Source of the DNA: Bradyrhizobium sp. CCBAU 53338
GTDB taxonomy: Bacteria > Pseudomonadota > Alphaproteobacteria > Rhizobiales > Xanthobacteraceae
Assembly: GCF_015291665.1 (NCBI RefSeq)
Contig: NZ_CP030048.1
Span: forward strand, 682,001 to 746,000
Direction of reading: 5' to 3'
DNA length: 64,000 nt
The notes below the pieces were generated by a model that was given only the letters and a program-made list of their open reading frames with translations, was not told where the DNA came from and searched no databases. The translations under genes and the position numbers were made by a program. Of this stretch, positions 34,025-42,476 are shown piece after piece (the stretch's first letter is position 1; every line of letters begins with the position of its first letter).

Positions 34025-36082
34025 TCATTTGCGTCTCGACAGCGTCGCGATCCACGCCGTTGTCACGCCCTTCGGATTGATGCCCGTTCCGGCGATCACC
34101 GTCCCATCGCCCGAAACTCCATCAGCGCCCACCAGTTTCCAGCCGGTGAATGAGACCCCGGCGGCGGTTAGCAACTCTTCTATCGACTTCATGCCGTCGC
34201 TGGCCGTCCAGCGGAAGGCCCTTCCGCCGCTCGTGCCGACCACGACGGTGCCGTCCGCGTTGACACGAGCAGCGGTGCCGGATTTTTCGCCGAGAAGGTT
34301 ACCGAGGCTGACCATGCCGTCTGCTTGCGTCCAGCGAAAAGCTTCAGAATTTCCACCGGGAAATTTACTTGAGCCGACCACAGTTGAGCCGTCGCTACTC
34401 ACACCAGCGGCATAGCTGGAACTAGCTCCCGGCAAGAAGCCAAGTCCAATCATGCCAGTCTGCTGCGTCCAGCGGAAGGCCTCGCAATTCTCTAGACAGC
34501 TTTGACCTACAACCACCTTGCCGTCTTTGCTCACGGCATATGCGCCGCTGGAGTCGCTTCCCGGCAAAAATCCGAGTGCGGTCCAACCTGTCGCGTCGGT
34601 GTAGATGGCGGCTTGATTCTTACCGGCTTGCTTGTTCACGCACGGGGTTAGAGAACCGACAATGACTGTGCCATTCGCGTCTACATCGTAGGCCATGCTA
34701 CTGCCGTTTGCGGGCAAACGGACCATGCCTTCGGCGGCAGTCCAGCGCCAAGGCTCATTAGGAGAGCAATTCCCGCCGTAGCCGACGTAACCGACCACAA
34801 CAGAGCCGTCGACGTTCACCCCCAAGGCCTCCGTAACCTCTGTACGGCCGCGGGGAGGACCAATATAGACCATACCATTTTCTGCCGACCAACGCATAGC
34901 GCCGACGGGATAGTTGTTTGGAGCTATTTCCTTACTTCCTATGCCTCCGACTACCACTTTTCCGTCGCTGCTGATTTTGTGAACTCCGCTAGTTGCGAAC
35001 CCTTCAACAACTCCTAGGCTCTGAAAGCTTCCTTTTCCTTTCGGATTAACGATAGCAAGTCCAGCCCATACTGCTACGATGGCTGCCACTGATCCCAGGA
35101 TCGACCAAATGAACCGCTTGCGTCGTTTCAGTTTTTGCTGGCGATCTTTAACAATTGCGGCTTTTGCTGCCCTCGCTCGTGACTGAAGTTCCCCAAGCTT
35201 GATGAGTTCATCCTCTTTAAGGAGCTTCTGTGCGATCAGAAACTTCAGTGCGGCGACCCGACCTTGAAGAACAAGGAAGTCCTTTTCAACCTCGCCGAGA
35301 TTAAAATCGATCGTTCCGATTGGGGCGGTATCTATGAGGACCGTTTGATTACGATATTTCTGAAGCAAGTCGGGATCGTTTCGTTCGATCCAAATTGACA
35401 ACAAATCTGCGAGCACCGATGTGGGCTTGATCGGAGGTGGCTTCTCCGGTCCGAGGTACAGCGCTACGAAGAAAGGATCTGGAGCGCCGTTGGTTCGCTC
35501 ACGCTCTTGATTAAGGAAGATCTGAACCGGGTAGTTAGCGAGGAGTCCGCCGTCGTAAACGCGACGGTTGTCCATCCATTGCGGTTGAAAGAAGTAGGGT
35601 ATCGACATACTGCAACGAACCGCATTGTACACAGTGATGTCGTCGTGTTGCCCCCAAGAGTCGAACGTGACCTCGCCACGTCTTTGCGTTGATGCGTAGA
35701 CGACCGCCCTTTTCGGTAGGTCGTGCATTAAGACCTCGTTATGCCTCTCAAGGCGTTCAAACAGCAGGTCTCTCACCCAGTTTATGAGGGTATGGGCAGG
35801 GTGAATGCCGCGCGACCACCAGAATTGAAATGGAAGCTTCCAATAGGTGCCGTCGAGGAAATCGCGAAATCTCTTTTCCCGCAGGTTTCGTTCGAGGTCG
35901 GTCGCGCTTGCCCCGGCAGCTAACAAAGCAGCGCCGATTGCGCCTGCCGAAGTTCCTACGAAGGTATCAAACTGGTAGCAGCGTTCTAGTTCTTGGACAG
36001 CACCGGCAAACGCCAGCCCCTTGACCCCGCCGCCCTTCATTATGAGGACTGCCGTGGCTGTCCTGGTGCAATCATTTGGCAT
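34025..36082 (-). CDS. Patatin-like phospholipase fused to a membrane segment and HAF beta-propeller
   Basis: 685 aa. Patatin domain, residues 10 to about 255: oxyanion GGGVKG (17-22), nucleophile GTSAG with Ser45, and DGG with Asp177. A charged helix (about 290-322) precedes one TM segment (324-345). Then come seven HAF-type repeats of the form VSxDGxVVVG ... AFRWTxxxGM (from about 365 to 680), a number that fits a seven-bladed propeller. The catalytic domain should face the cytosol and the propeller the periplasm. Patatins act as membrane-degrading effectors in several phage-defence systems. This architecture is new to me. Confidence 0.82.
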   Translation of the reverse strand: MPNDCTRTATAVLIMKGGGVKGLAFAGAVQELERCYQFDTFVGTSAGAIGAALLAAGASATDLERNLREKRFRDFLDGTYWKLPFQFWWSRGIHPAHTLINWVRDLLFERLERHNEVLMHDLPKRAVVYASTQRRGEVTFDSWGQHDDITVYNAVRCSMSIPYFFQPQWMDNRRVYDGGLLANYPVQIFLNQERERTNGAPDPFFVALYLGPEKPPPIKPTSVLADLLSIWIERNDPDLLQKYRNQTVLIDTAPIGTIDFNLGEVEKDFLVLQGRVAALKFLIAQKLLKEDELIKLGELQSRARAAKAAIVKDRQQKLKRRKRFIWSILGSVAAIVAVWAGLAIVNPKGKGSFQSLGVVEGFATSGVHKISSDGKVVVGGIGSKEIAPNNYPVGAMRWSAENGMVYIGPPRGRTEVTEALGVNVDGSVVVGYVGYGGNCSPNEPWRWTAAEGMVRLPANGSSMAYDVDANGTVIVGSLTPCVNKQAGKNQAAIYTDATGWTALGFLPGSDSSGAYAVSKDGKVVVGQSCLENCEAFRWTQQTGMIGLGFLPGASSSYAAGVSSDGSTVVGSSKFPGGNSEAFRWTQADGMVSLGNLLGEKSGTAARVNADGTVVVGTSGGRAFRWTASDGMKSIEELLTAAGVSFTGWKLVGADGVSGDGTVIAGTGINPKGVTTAWIATLSRRK

Positions 36083-36288
36083 GGCCCTACGGCCTCAAGC
36101 TGCAAAACGTCTATAATGCACAGATCGCCGCAATCAACTAGGCCTTCATCCTTAGGCACCAACGAACCCATGAGGCTAACATGGCCCTGTCCTCATGGCC
36201 GGAAGGCGCCGAAAGTTGTATTTTAAGAGCCATACCACCTCGACAGCAGAGTGTTAGCCGTGCAAACTCTCCGTTTTGGGGAGGGGCT

Positions 36289-37269
36289 ATGCTCGATAGA
36301 AGAGTCTTTCTGGCGACGGCGGGGGCAACGCTAATTGCAGCTCCCACGGCATCGCTCGGCCAAACGACACCCAACAAAAGACTCCGGATTGTCGTGGTAG
36401 CCAACCGTTATCATGAGGCAGACGGGCTCACCGTCGCTCTTTGCAATCAGATGGCCCATAGCACCAGCCTCAGTTTTCCGCATGACGTCGTTTGGCCGCG
36501 CACCTTTCCGCCAGATCCTAACCTCAGCTCGAAGCCGCGCTGCCTGATCGACGTAAAAAAGCAGCCATCGGACACGGACCCTTCGGCAAGTATGGAGATT
36601 TGGTGCATTGACGATATTGCGAATGTAAAGGGAGACAGCGGTGCGAAAGTAGCCGCGATGAAAACAATTACGGACTTCGGCCCCGCGCCGGATGGGGTTA
36701 TTGCCTTTGGTACCGGCGGGTATCCCGGTGATGTGTCCTACGATGGGTGTGCCACGATAGGAGGGACGATCTTCATGCACGACGCGTCAAATGGTGCGCC
36801 TGGCAGTTGGTCTTGGCCGGGCTACATGGACACTCTTGTTCCAAGCAAGATTGCCGGGTCCTTCTTCTCAAGCGTGGCTGCTGATCAAAAAATGCTCGAT
36901 GCGATCAGCCTCGAAATGATCAAACCTAAAAACAATCCTGCTAAGGTTCTTGAACTCCTTATCGCACCCGATGCCGTCGCCGTCTGCTCAGTCAACGAAC
37001 CTCCTCCGTATTGCGACGCCGACAAGAACTCGATAGCAATAGCCCAGCAGAAGGGAGCAACGAACATAACTTCTGTTGAAACGACGCACGGGGTCATACG
37101 CTCCATGTGGGATGCACCGTTCATGTACGTCACGGCGATCCCAAACCGCGTTTGCAAATTCGACGAGGAAGCCCGGGGCATTTATGCCCAAGAGTTTCCC
37201 TCCTCGCACAATGCGGGCATCGCATTGAAATACGTGATCCCGTCTTTCGTCAGCGCCATCGCACAGTGA
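36289..37269 (+). CDS. Tat-exported nucleoside phosphorylase-like protein
   Basis: 326 aa from the ATG at 36289 behind GGGGAGGGG. The N-terminus DRRVFLATAGATLIAAP is a twin-arginine signal. The mature part looks like the phosphorylase/nucleosidase fold: FGTGGYPGDVSYDGCATIGG and SVETTHGVIRSMWDAPFMYV, recalling the Glu-containing motif that binds ribose in MTA/SAH nucleosidases and purine nucleoside phosphorylases. The match was made by eye and is weak. Divergent from the patatin gene. Confidence 0.5.
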   Translation: MLDRRVFLATAGATLIAAPTASLGQTTPNKRLRIVVVANRYHEADGLTVALCNQMAHSTSLSFPHDVVWPRTFPPDPNLSSKPRCLIDVKKQPSDTDPSASMEIWCIDDIANVKGDSGAKVAAMKTITDFGPAPDGVIAFGTGGYPGDVSYDGCATIGGTIFMHDASNGAPGSWSWPGYMDTLVPSKIAGSFFSSVAADQKMLDAISLEMIKPKNNPAKVLELLIAPDAVAVCSVNEPPPYCDADKNSIAIAQQKGATNITSVETTHGVIRSMWDAPFMYVTAIPNRVCKFDEEARGIYAQEFPSSHNAGIALKYVIPSFVSAIAQ

Positions 37270-37321
37270 ACGGTTTTCCGCCGCTGCAATTGGCCGGCGG
37301 CGCGGACGCCGGCCATTGCAA

Positions 37322-37483
37322 TCACGGCTCGGAACTCTGCGGTTCGTCCGCTACTTGTCCGTTCGCTTTTCGGCGGCCTCGTCTCGGTTTCTCGCTTTCG
37401 CCGATAAGCTGTGCAAGTTCGTTATCGACGCGCTCCTTAGCTTCGATTAGTTCTTTGATGCGCTGAAATTTGGAATTCAGCAT
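37322..37483 (-). CDS. Small basic coiled-coil protein, downstream of AlpA
   Basis: 53 aa read from the complement, from ATG at 37481-37483 to TGA at 37322. Residues 1-35 are a charged helix with heptads (FQRIKELIEAKERVDNELAQ), then a very basic stretch PRRGRRK and an acidic end. The ATG follows AAAGGA at 7 nt, 3 bp after the AlpA stop, so it is the last gene of that operon. Possibly DNA-binding; unknown. Confidence 0.6.
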   Translation of the reverse strand: MLNSKFQRIKELIEAKERVDNELAQLIGESEKPRRGRRKANGQVADEPQSSEP

Positions 37484-37486
37484 TGA

Positions 37487-37723
37487 TCATCCTTTCCCAT
37501 TTTTCTGATCGACGTCGATAGCCGGAGATCGGCAAGTCACTGTGTGGGCTTTATCCCAAGCGTCGAGAGCGTCGATAGGATAAAGTATTGCTCGTCCGAT
37601 CCGGACGAACGGAAAGCCGATACGTGCGGCTCGCCAGTTGCGGAGAGTGCCGACACTTATCTCTCCTCGATAACGCTCCGAGACTTCCTCTGGAGTGAGA
37701 TATTTTTTATCGCTCATGGTCAT
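37487..37723 (-). CDS. AlpA/excisionase-family HTH protein
   Basis: 78 aa with a MerR-like winged HTH (LTPEEVSERYRGEISVGTLR, then NWRAARIGFPFVRIGRAILYP) typical of AlpA and excisionases, which bend DNA at attachment sites or switch on integrases. Its ATG overlaps the stop of the recombinase-like gene by 4 bp. Confidence 0.82.
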   Translation of the reverse strand: MTMSDKKYLTPEEVSERYRGEISVGTLRNWRAARIGFPFVRIGRAILYPIDALDAWDKAHTVTCRSPAIDVDQKNGKG

Positions 37724-38517
37724 TGCTCGCCTGAGCGTTTGAGAGCCGCACGTCGCCGACGATGAAGATAGTGCAGTGTGCGGAAGGAGACGTGTACGCC
37801 AGAGCGTTTGACCGTCCCCGCAAATGCAGTCTTGAGGCGGCCGCCGCGGCTACCAGTCACCCGATATGGACGGCCATCGTCGCAGCGGAAAACCCGACCA
37901 TCGCGATGTGGAAGTCGCGCTAGCATCTCAGCGGTTTTCGCGCCGAACGAGACTCCTCGGATCGTCCCATCCTCTCTCTTTAGTTGAGCTATTCTGTGTG
38001 CAAGGTTTACGGCGGTCCAATCGAGCGTCAGTATTTCGTACTCGGAAGCATCAGTATCCAGCTTGAATTTGATGATTCTTTTTAGGCTGGGTCCTGCAAG
38101 CCCCATGAAGACCCTTAGCTCGTGAAGCGACGGTACCTGTACAGCTGGACGTTCACACCTCAAAGGACGCTTAATTCGGAATGATCTGCACCATCCGAGG
38201 CTAGCGGCGAACTTCAATGTTGCGCTGATCACCGTGTGAATTTGTCGCCCTTGCGTAGCGGGACCAACATCAGGCTTTAGCACGCTGGCGACATGATCGA
38301 TCCATGCCTGATCAATCTCCTTGAGAGGTTTATCGTTGCAAATGCCTCGTAGCTCGGCCGTCACGTATCTGGCTTCACCACCGGCTGCTAGATACGCATC
38401 CAGGGCCGGGCCGAAAGTGACCGGAAAGTCTTCTCGAGTTTCAGAACCGGCGTTTAGGTTAGAAGTCCTTTCTGTGGTAACATGTTCTTCGCAGCTCACG
38501 GATTCCATGGCTTTCAT
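37720..38517 (-). CDS. Degenerate tyrosine recombinase-like protein
   Basis: 265 aa. N-terminal SAM-like core-binding region (about 35-120), then a catalytic-domain-like part. The first catalytic Arg region reads DASEYEILTLDW where Arg is expected. The HxLRH box reads TLHYLHRRRRA. The protein stops before the HxxTxxxY end, so the nucleophile Tyr is missing. It cannot be an active integrase as read: either a remnant or a DNA-binding derivative. It is still translationally coupled to AlpA. ATG at 38508 is an alternative start. Confidence 0.6.
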   Translation of the reverse strand: MKAMESVSCEEHVTTERTSNLNAGSETREDFPVTFGPALDAYLAAGGEARYVTAELRGICNDKPLKEIDQAWIDHVASVLKPDVGPATQGRQIHTVISATLKFAASLGWCRSFRIKRPLRCERPAVQVPSLHELRVFMGLAGPSLKRIIKFKLDTDASEYEILTLDWTAVNLAHRIAQLKREDGTIRGVSFGAKTAEMLARLPHRDGRVFRCDDGRPYRVTGSRGGRLKTAFAGTVKRSGVHVSFRTLHYLHRRRRAALKRSGEQ

Positions 38518-39154
38518 CCTGTGTCATGGAGCGTGAGCGCCAACTGAGCCGTCGTTTATCGTCGGCTCGCTTTTTTGGTGTGGCGGACACGCTCGCTGCC
38601 TCGCCGCGACTCGCAGTCGGCGGCAGGCTCCCAACGATTTTTGCGATGTGGAACGGCCGATTTGTTCCAGCCAAGCAGGCCGAAATCGGCAGCATTGAAA
38701 GAAAGGACCCCATCCCAAAGGGACGTGCACAGATGATCCTAGCTTCCGGCATGCCATGCCCATGCTGCGAGCAGTCTCATGTGCTGCACGCAGGTGTAGT
38801 CGTTGGGGTTGACATTGCGAAGAGAATATAAGTTGGCGAAAATTCGTCAAATAAAAAAGCCGTCCAATAGCTCCGTCGTACGAAAGAGAGGAGAGCAACC
38901 TATTCGCGATCTCGCGACCTGACGTGCTCCGCTCTACCTCTATTAATCATGATTTGCTCAACTTCTTAGCAGCGGCATCAGACCTAATCCGCGAGCGTCA
39001 AGCATTTGATCGTGAGGCGAACCTTGGGCAGCCCTGTCGAGGTTGCGCTCCTGGCGTCAACAATAGTCGTCCGTCCTAAGCGCAACCGTCTTTGCATCAC
39101 CTTGAAGAGTCCTCGATCGTTGGCGCATCGCCATCATATTGAGGAGTTATCGCA
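38518..39154. other. Island spacer of 637 bp
   Basis: No gene I can support. A 101-codon plus-strand frame (38526-38831) has no ribosome site and contains the hairpin/T-run at 38546-38576. The last 20 bp carry a good GAGGAG for the gene at 39155. The rest shows nothing clear. Confidence 0.5.
38546..38576 (+). terminator. Possible intrinsic terminator
   Basis: GAGCCG...CGGCTC stem (38546-38551 and 38563-38568, extended by CG/CG) followed by GC and six T on the plus strand. No plus-strand gene ends close by. It may stop antisense or small-RNA transcription entering the recombinase-like operon. Confidence 0.4.
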
Positions 39155-39547
39155 ATGCCTGAGGAATTTCATCTCTTACTTCCCGGGCTCGTCGCGAGGA
39201 CAGGAGTGGTCTACTCTTACTATGACGAACCCCCAATTATCCTCTTCCTCCGGGATCTGATCGGATTCGTTCTCAGCCCTGGCACGATGCTGATCGTATT
39301 CGTCTTACTGGTCTATTTGTTAGTGGTCTCGATAATCAACGCATCCAACTCGGCACCTCAAACATTTTCGACTGAGCACTACGTGCAGGATGCTGAGGCG
39401 TATCGCGCAAGGTCACGCGAGTTGGATGCTGAGACCACGCAGATCGATAACTACATCCGCGAAATGCGAGAGCGTGCGGAGCGCGATGAACTTCCTGAAG
39501 TTATTGCGCACGAAAAGCGAAAGTCCCAACTGCGGGATCGGAGCTGA
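39155..39547 (+). CDS. Single-pass membrane protein with coiled coil
   Basis: 130 aa. One TM segment near residues 43-63 (TMLIVFVLLVYLLVVSII), then a charged coiled coil (about 80-125, YRARSRELDAETTQIDNYIR). Strong GAGGAG ribosome site. The coiled-coil segment resembles one in the next gene (both contain an A/Q-K-A-x-xD-x-YIR-like stretch and a LPEVIA/LPEIIA motif), so the two may be related or interact. Two bases separate the genes. First gene of the ATPase operon; unknown function. Confidence 0.65.
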   Translation: MPEEFHLLLPGLVARTGVVYSYYDEPPIILFLRDLIGFVLSPGTMLIVFVLLVYLLVVSIINASNSAPQTFSTEHYVQDAEAYRARSRELDAETTQIDNYIREMRERAERDELPEVIAHEKRKSQLRDRS

Positions 39548-39549
39548 TC

Positions 39550-40227
39550 ATGAGCAAAATTGAAATCATTCCGCCGAATCGTACAATCCCGCGACCGCGG
39601 ACGGAGGCGAGCGCGCTCGTCGTAGTTCCGCCCGTCAACCCGGGCGGTGTCGTTGGCTCCAAAGCCACGAGATGGCACGCCGATAATCAGACACGGGCTT
39701 TTACGGCTTTAAGTGAGCGCACCCGAGCGGAAGCGGATCTTTTTGATGCTCAGGCGAAAGCTGTCGATAGTTACATAAGGCGACAGCAGGCGGGCGCGCG
39801 TCTCTTGGAGCTTCCAGAAATTATTGCGGCCGATCGCTATCGTCGTAGAGCGGCAAGGGAGGAAGAAATGCGCGAACTCAATCATGAATGTGACCTAGCG
39901 AGGATGCGGCGTTCAGCGGAGCTAGCGCGCGCGGAGACATCACTCGAAGATGCCAATCAGGCTCTGCGAGCACAGCGGGAGCATGGCTTCAGCGCCTATG
40001 AGATCGAATGGCAAAAACGACAGTGCGAACGACTTGATATCGAGCTCAGTGCCGAGGAGCGCCGAGAAATTCTTCGAGAACATCGCACTGCGCGTGAGGG
40101 TAGCCGACCGGAGCAAGTCAGCTCAGATGAAATCACCAATGCACTTCTCGACGCTCGCAGGCAAATGCGGGCGAGTGGGCTGAATACCACGCAAATTGAC
40201 ACGCTTCTGGCCACCAGACTAAAGTAG
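39550..40227 (+). CDS. Coiled-coil protein of the ATPase operon
   Basis: 225 aa, mostly charged alpha helix after a Pro-rich N-terminus (about 1-35). It contains VDSYIRRQQAGARLLELPEI near 75, similar to YIREMRERAERDELPEV in the preceding membrane protein. No signal peptide or TM. Probable cytoplasmic scaffold that meets the membrane protein and the ATPase encoded 9 bp downstream. Not recognised. Confidence 0.65.
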   Translation: MSKIEIIPPNRTIPRPRTEASALVVVPPVNPGGVVGSKATRWHADNQTRAFTALSERTRAEADLFDAQAKAVDSYIRRQQAGARLLELPEIIAADRYRRRAAREEEMRELNHECDLARMRRSAELARAETSLEDANQALRAQREHGFSAYEIEWQKRQCERLDIELSAEERREILREHRTAREGSRPEQVSSDEITNALLDARRQMRASGLNTTQIDTLLATRLK

Positions 40228-40236
40228 GCCAGTTCG

Positions 40237-42351
40237 GTGAGTAGGATAACGGACCGGGCACGAGAGAGACGGCTGGTGATCCGGAGGGAAATTAGCGAAC
40301 TGTTCCCTCATATTTTGCCGCCCGCGCTATCGCAAAGGGCTGTCGACCGGACCGCTCTCGTGCTTGGTCGAGATCAGCAAGGTGAAGTGCTGGAAGTGCC
40401 TCTCCGGTCACGGCTTGAACATACCCACCTCGTGGGTACGACGGGATCAGGTAAATCAAAATTCTTGGAGCCCTGCGTCGAACAAGACATCGCCGATGGG
40501 AACGGCGTTTGTGTAATTGACCCCCATGGGGGGCATCCGGACAGCATCTATCGTTCGTTGATCTCATGGCTTCACCAATCCGGATATGCCAAGTCACGGA
40601 CTGTGCATCTGGTTGATCCCGATGCGACCTCGCATACCGTCGGTTTCAATCCGTTGGAGCGACCTGATGCGGATACCGACTTGTCGGTGATCGCCGGCGT
40701 GACCTTAGAAGCCTTTTCTAAAGCATGGGGCGGGGAGGATACGACGGGAAAGCCGACCATCGAGCGCGTCCTTTCGGTCACCTTCACAGTCCTCGCGGAG
40801 CTCGGTCTCACCTTGGCGGAAGCGCCGCTCCTATTTGACCGTGATGATCGCTATGGGTTCAGAGCTTGGGCAGCAAAAACGGTTTGCGATCGATACGCGC
40901 GTGACGAGCTGCTCCGGTTGCACGAATTATCACTGGACAGGAAACGGGCACGGGATTTCGATGTCGAGGTTATCGGCCCGATCAACCGTATTGCGCGATT
41001 TCTCCGTCCTCATGCCGTTAGTGCGATGGTAGGGCAGAGCGAACGAACCATCGACTTCCGAGCTGCAATGGACGAAGGGCACGTTATCCTGTGCAATTTG
41101 TCCGGAGGATCACGCGTATACGAGCATGATGCTGATCTGTTAGGCCGGCTACTCACGCGCGCGATCTTCTTCCATGCCAGACGGCGAAAGTCTCCCGAGC
41201 GTCCCTTCATTTTTTACATTGACGAATGCCATCGCTTCCTATCAGGCGACCTCGAAAACATACTTGCCGAAGTCCGCAAGTACGGCATTGGCGTCGTGCT
41301 CTCGCATCAGTGGTTGGAGCAGCTCAAAGTGCAGAGCGATAACATGCTGGCCGCCGTCCGAAACGCAACCAATCTCAAGATTGTTTTCCGCGTGAAGGAT
41401 CCGCGCGAAGCAGAAGATCTTGCTGAGATGGTGATGCCGCTTGACCTGGAGGTGCCGATTAGGGGACTGATCAAACCCGTGTTGGTGGGCCATGAGTTGG
41501 TGCATCTGAAAGGCCAAAGCACGACAGATCAAGAATCGATATCGGAGACATGCTCTTGGTCGACGGGAATAACTATCGGAGAATCGCATTCATACTCGGA
41601 AGGTCACTCTGATGGCTTTTCAGAGGGCACGAGCTCGGGCGAGAGCTTCGGAACAACGACTTCAAGTAGCTTCGCTGCATCTGAAACGGCCGGGATAGCT
41701 GTGAATAAGAGCCAAAGCCGCGACAGAGTGCCGGATGGTCGCCTCTTTCCCATTATCACTGAGGTGCACGATACTGACGGTGTGGCCCAATCTGACGCGC
41801 AGAGCCTGACACAGAGCTCTAGCGAGGGGATGAGCCGCGTGTCCACGCAAGGCCATTCGTCCACGCGCAGCACGTCGACAAATTCATCTGAAACGCATGC
41901 CACATCCATTGCCAGGCAGTATTCGAGATCGGTAGGGATAGGTAATTCGCGCGGGCGCTCCTACGCGCAAGGTCAGCAGGAAGCATTCAAGCCCATTCTG
42001 CGCGACCTTCCATCGGCGATGCATAGCAAAGAAAACGTTCTCTACATGGCCGCCACGGCGTTGCGAGGTCTTACCACCGGCCGCGCGTTTGTTAGCTTCG
42101 TGGGGTCGGACGGCATGAGAACGGCTTTGTTAACCGTCCCGCATGTGCATAGCTGCGCTCTATCTAACGAGGAGTTCGAAAGGCTGCGGGGCGAGATGCT
42201 TGATGCAAGTCCGTCTGCGCTCCCAGCGGAAGAGGCGCAAGCGAGCGTTGAGGCGCGCGAGCGGTCGCTGATCGAGCGCATCGAGCTGGAGCGCATCGCC
42301 GAAGAGCCCACGACGTTCCGCGTCAAGAAGGAACGTAGTCCAAAATCGTAA
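40237..42351 (+). CDS. TraG/VirD4- or HerA-like DNA-pumping ATPase
   Basis: 704 aa, GTG start. Walker A GTTGSGKS (67-74), Walker B FIFYIDE (324-330) followed by CHRFLSG, and a sensor-like segment VVLSHQWLEQL (353-363). This is the pattern of type IV coupling proteins/TraM-recognition ATPases. No N-terminal TM is seen, so it may be tethered through the membrane coiled-coil protein encoded upstream. Residues about 430-590 form a Ser/Thr/Gly-rich low-complexity region, unusual for such ATPases. It probably moves DNA, for conjugal transfer or defence. Confidence 0.8.
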   Translation: MSRITDRARERRLVIRREISELFPHILPPALSQRAVDRTALVLGRDQQGEVLEVPLRSRLEHTHLVGTTGSGKSKFLEPCVEQDIADGNGVCVIDPHGGHPDSIYRSLISWLHQSGYAKSRTVHLVDPDATSHTVGFNPLERPDADTDLSVIAGVTLEAFSKAWGGEDTTGKPTIERVLSVTFTVLAELGLTLAEAPLLFDRDDRYGFRAWAAKTVCDRYARDELLRLHELSLDRKRARDFDVEVIGPINRIARFLRPHAVSAMVGQSERTIDFRAAMDEGHVILCNLSGGSRVYEHDADLLGRLLTRAIFFHARRRKSPERPFIFYIDECHRFLSGDLENILAEVRKYGIGVVLSHQWLEQLKVQSDNMLAAVRNATNLKIVFRVKDPREAEDLAEMVMPLDLEVPIRGLIKPVLVGHELVHLKGQSTTDQESISETCSWSTGITIGESHSYSEGHSDGFSEGTSSGESFGTTTSSSFAASETAGIAVNKSQSRDRVPDGRLFPIITEVHDTDGVAQSDAQSLTQSSSEGMSRVSTQGHSSTRSTSTNSSETHATSIARQYSRSVGIGNSRGRSYAQGQQEAFKPILRDLPSAMHSKENVLYMAATALRGLTTGRAFVSFVGSDGMRTALLTVPHVHSCALSNEEFERLRGEMLDASPSALPAEEAQASVEARERSLIERIELERIAEEPTTFRVKKERSPKS

Positions 42352-42381
42352 CGAACCGCCGTTTTACATGGTGAAAGCTGC

Positions 42382-42464
42382 GGCAGTCGCTCAAAGCGTG
42401 TCAAGGATCGCAGACCGCCTTCGGCGGCGGCCTGCGGCCGCCCCTGACACGCACCGCGACTGCC
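42382..42464. repeat. 83-bp nested dyad between ATPase and replication-relaxation genes
   Basis: Outer arms GGCAGTCGC / GCGACTGCC (42382-42390, 42456-42464, perfect); second arms GCGTGTCA / TGACACGC (42396-42403, 42445-42452, perfect); inner CGCAG / CTGCG (42409-42413, 42432-42436); apical CCGCC-TTC-GGCGG (42415-42427). All are nested in order, giving one long stem with small bulges. No T-run follows. Candidate oriT-like site, replication start or structured RNA. Confidence 0.7.
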
Positions 42465-42476
42465 TTTCTGGCTTCC

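Noticed and set aside
38526..38831. 101-codon plus-strand frame in the island spacer
   Set aside because: No ribosome site, a hairpin plus T-run inside its first part, and no recognisable protein character.
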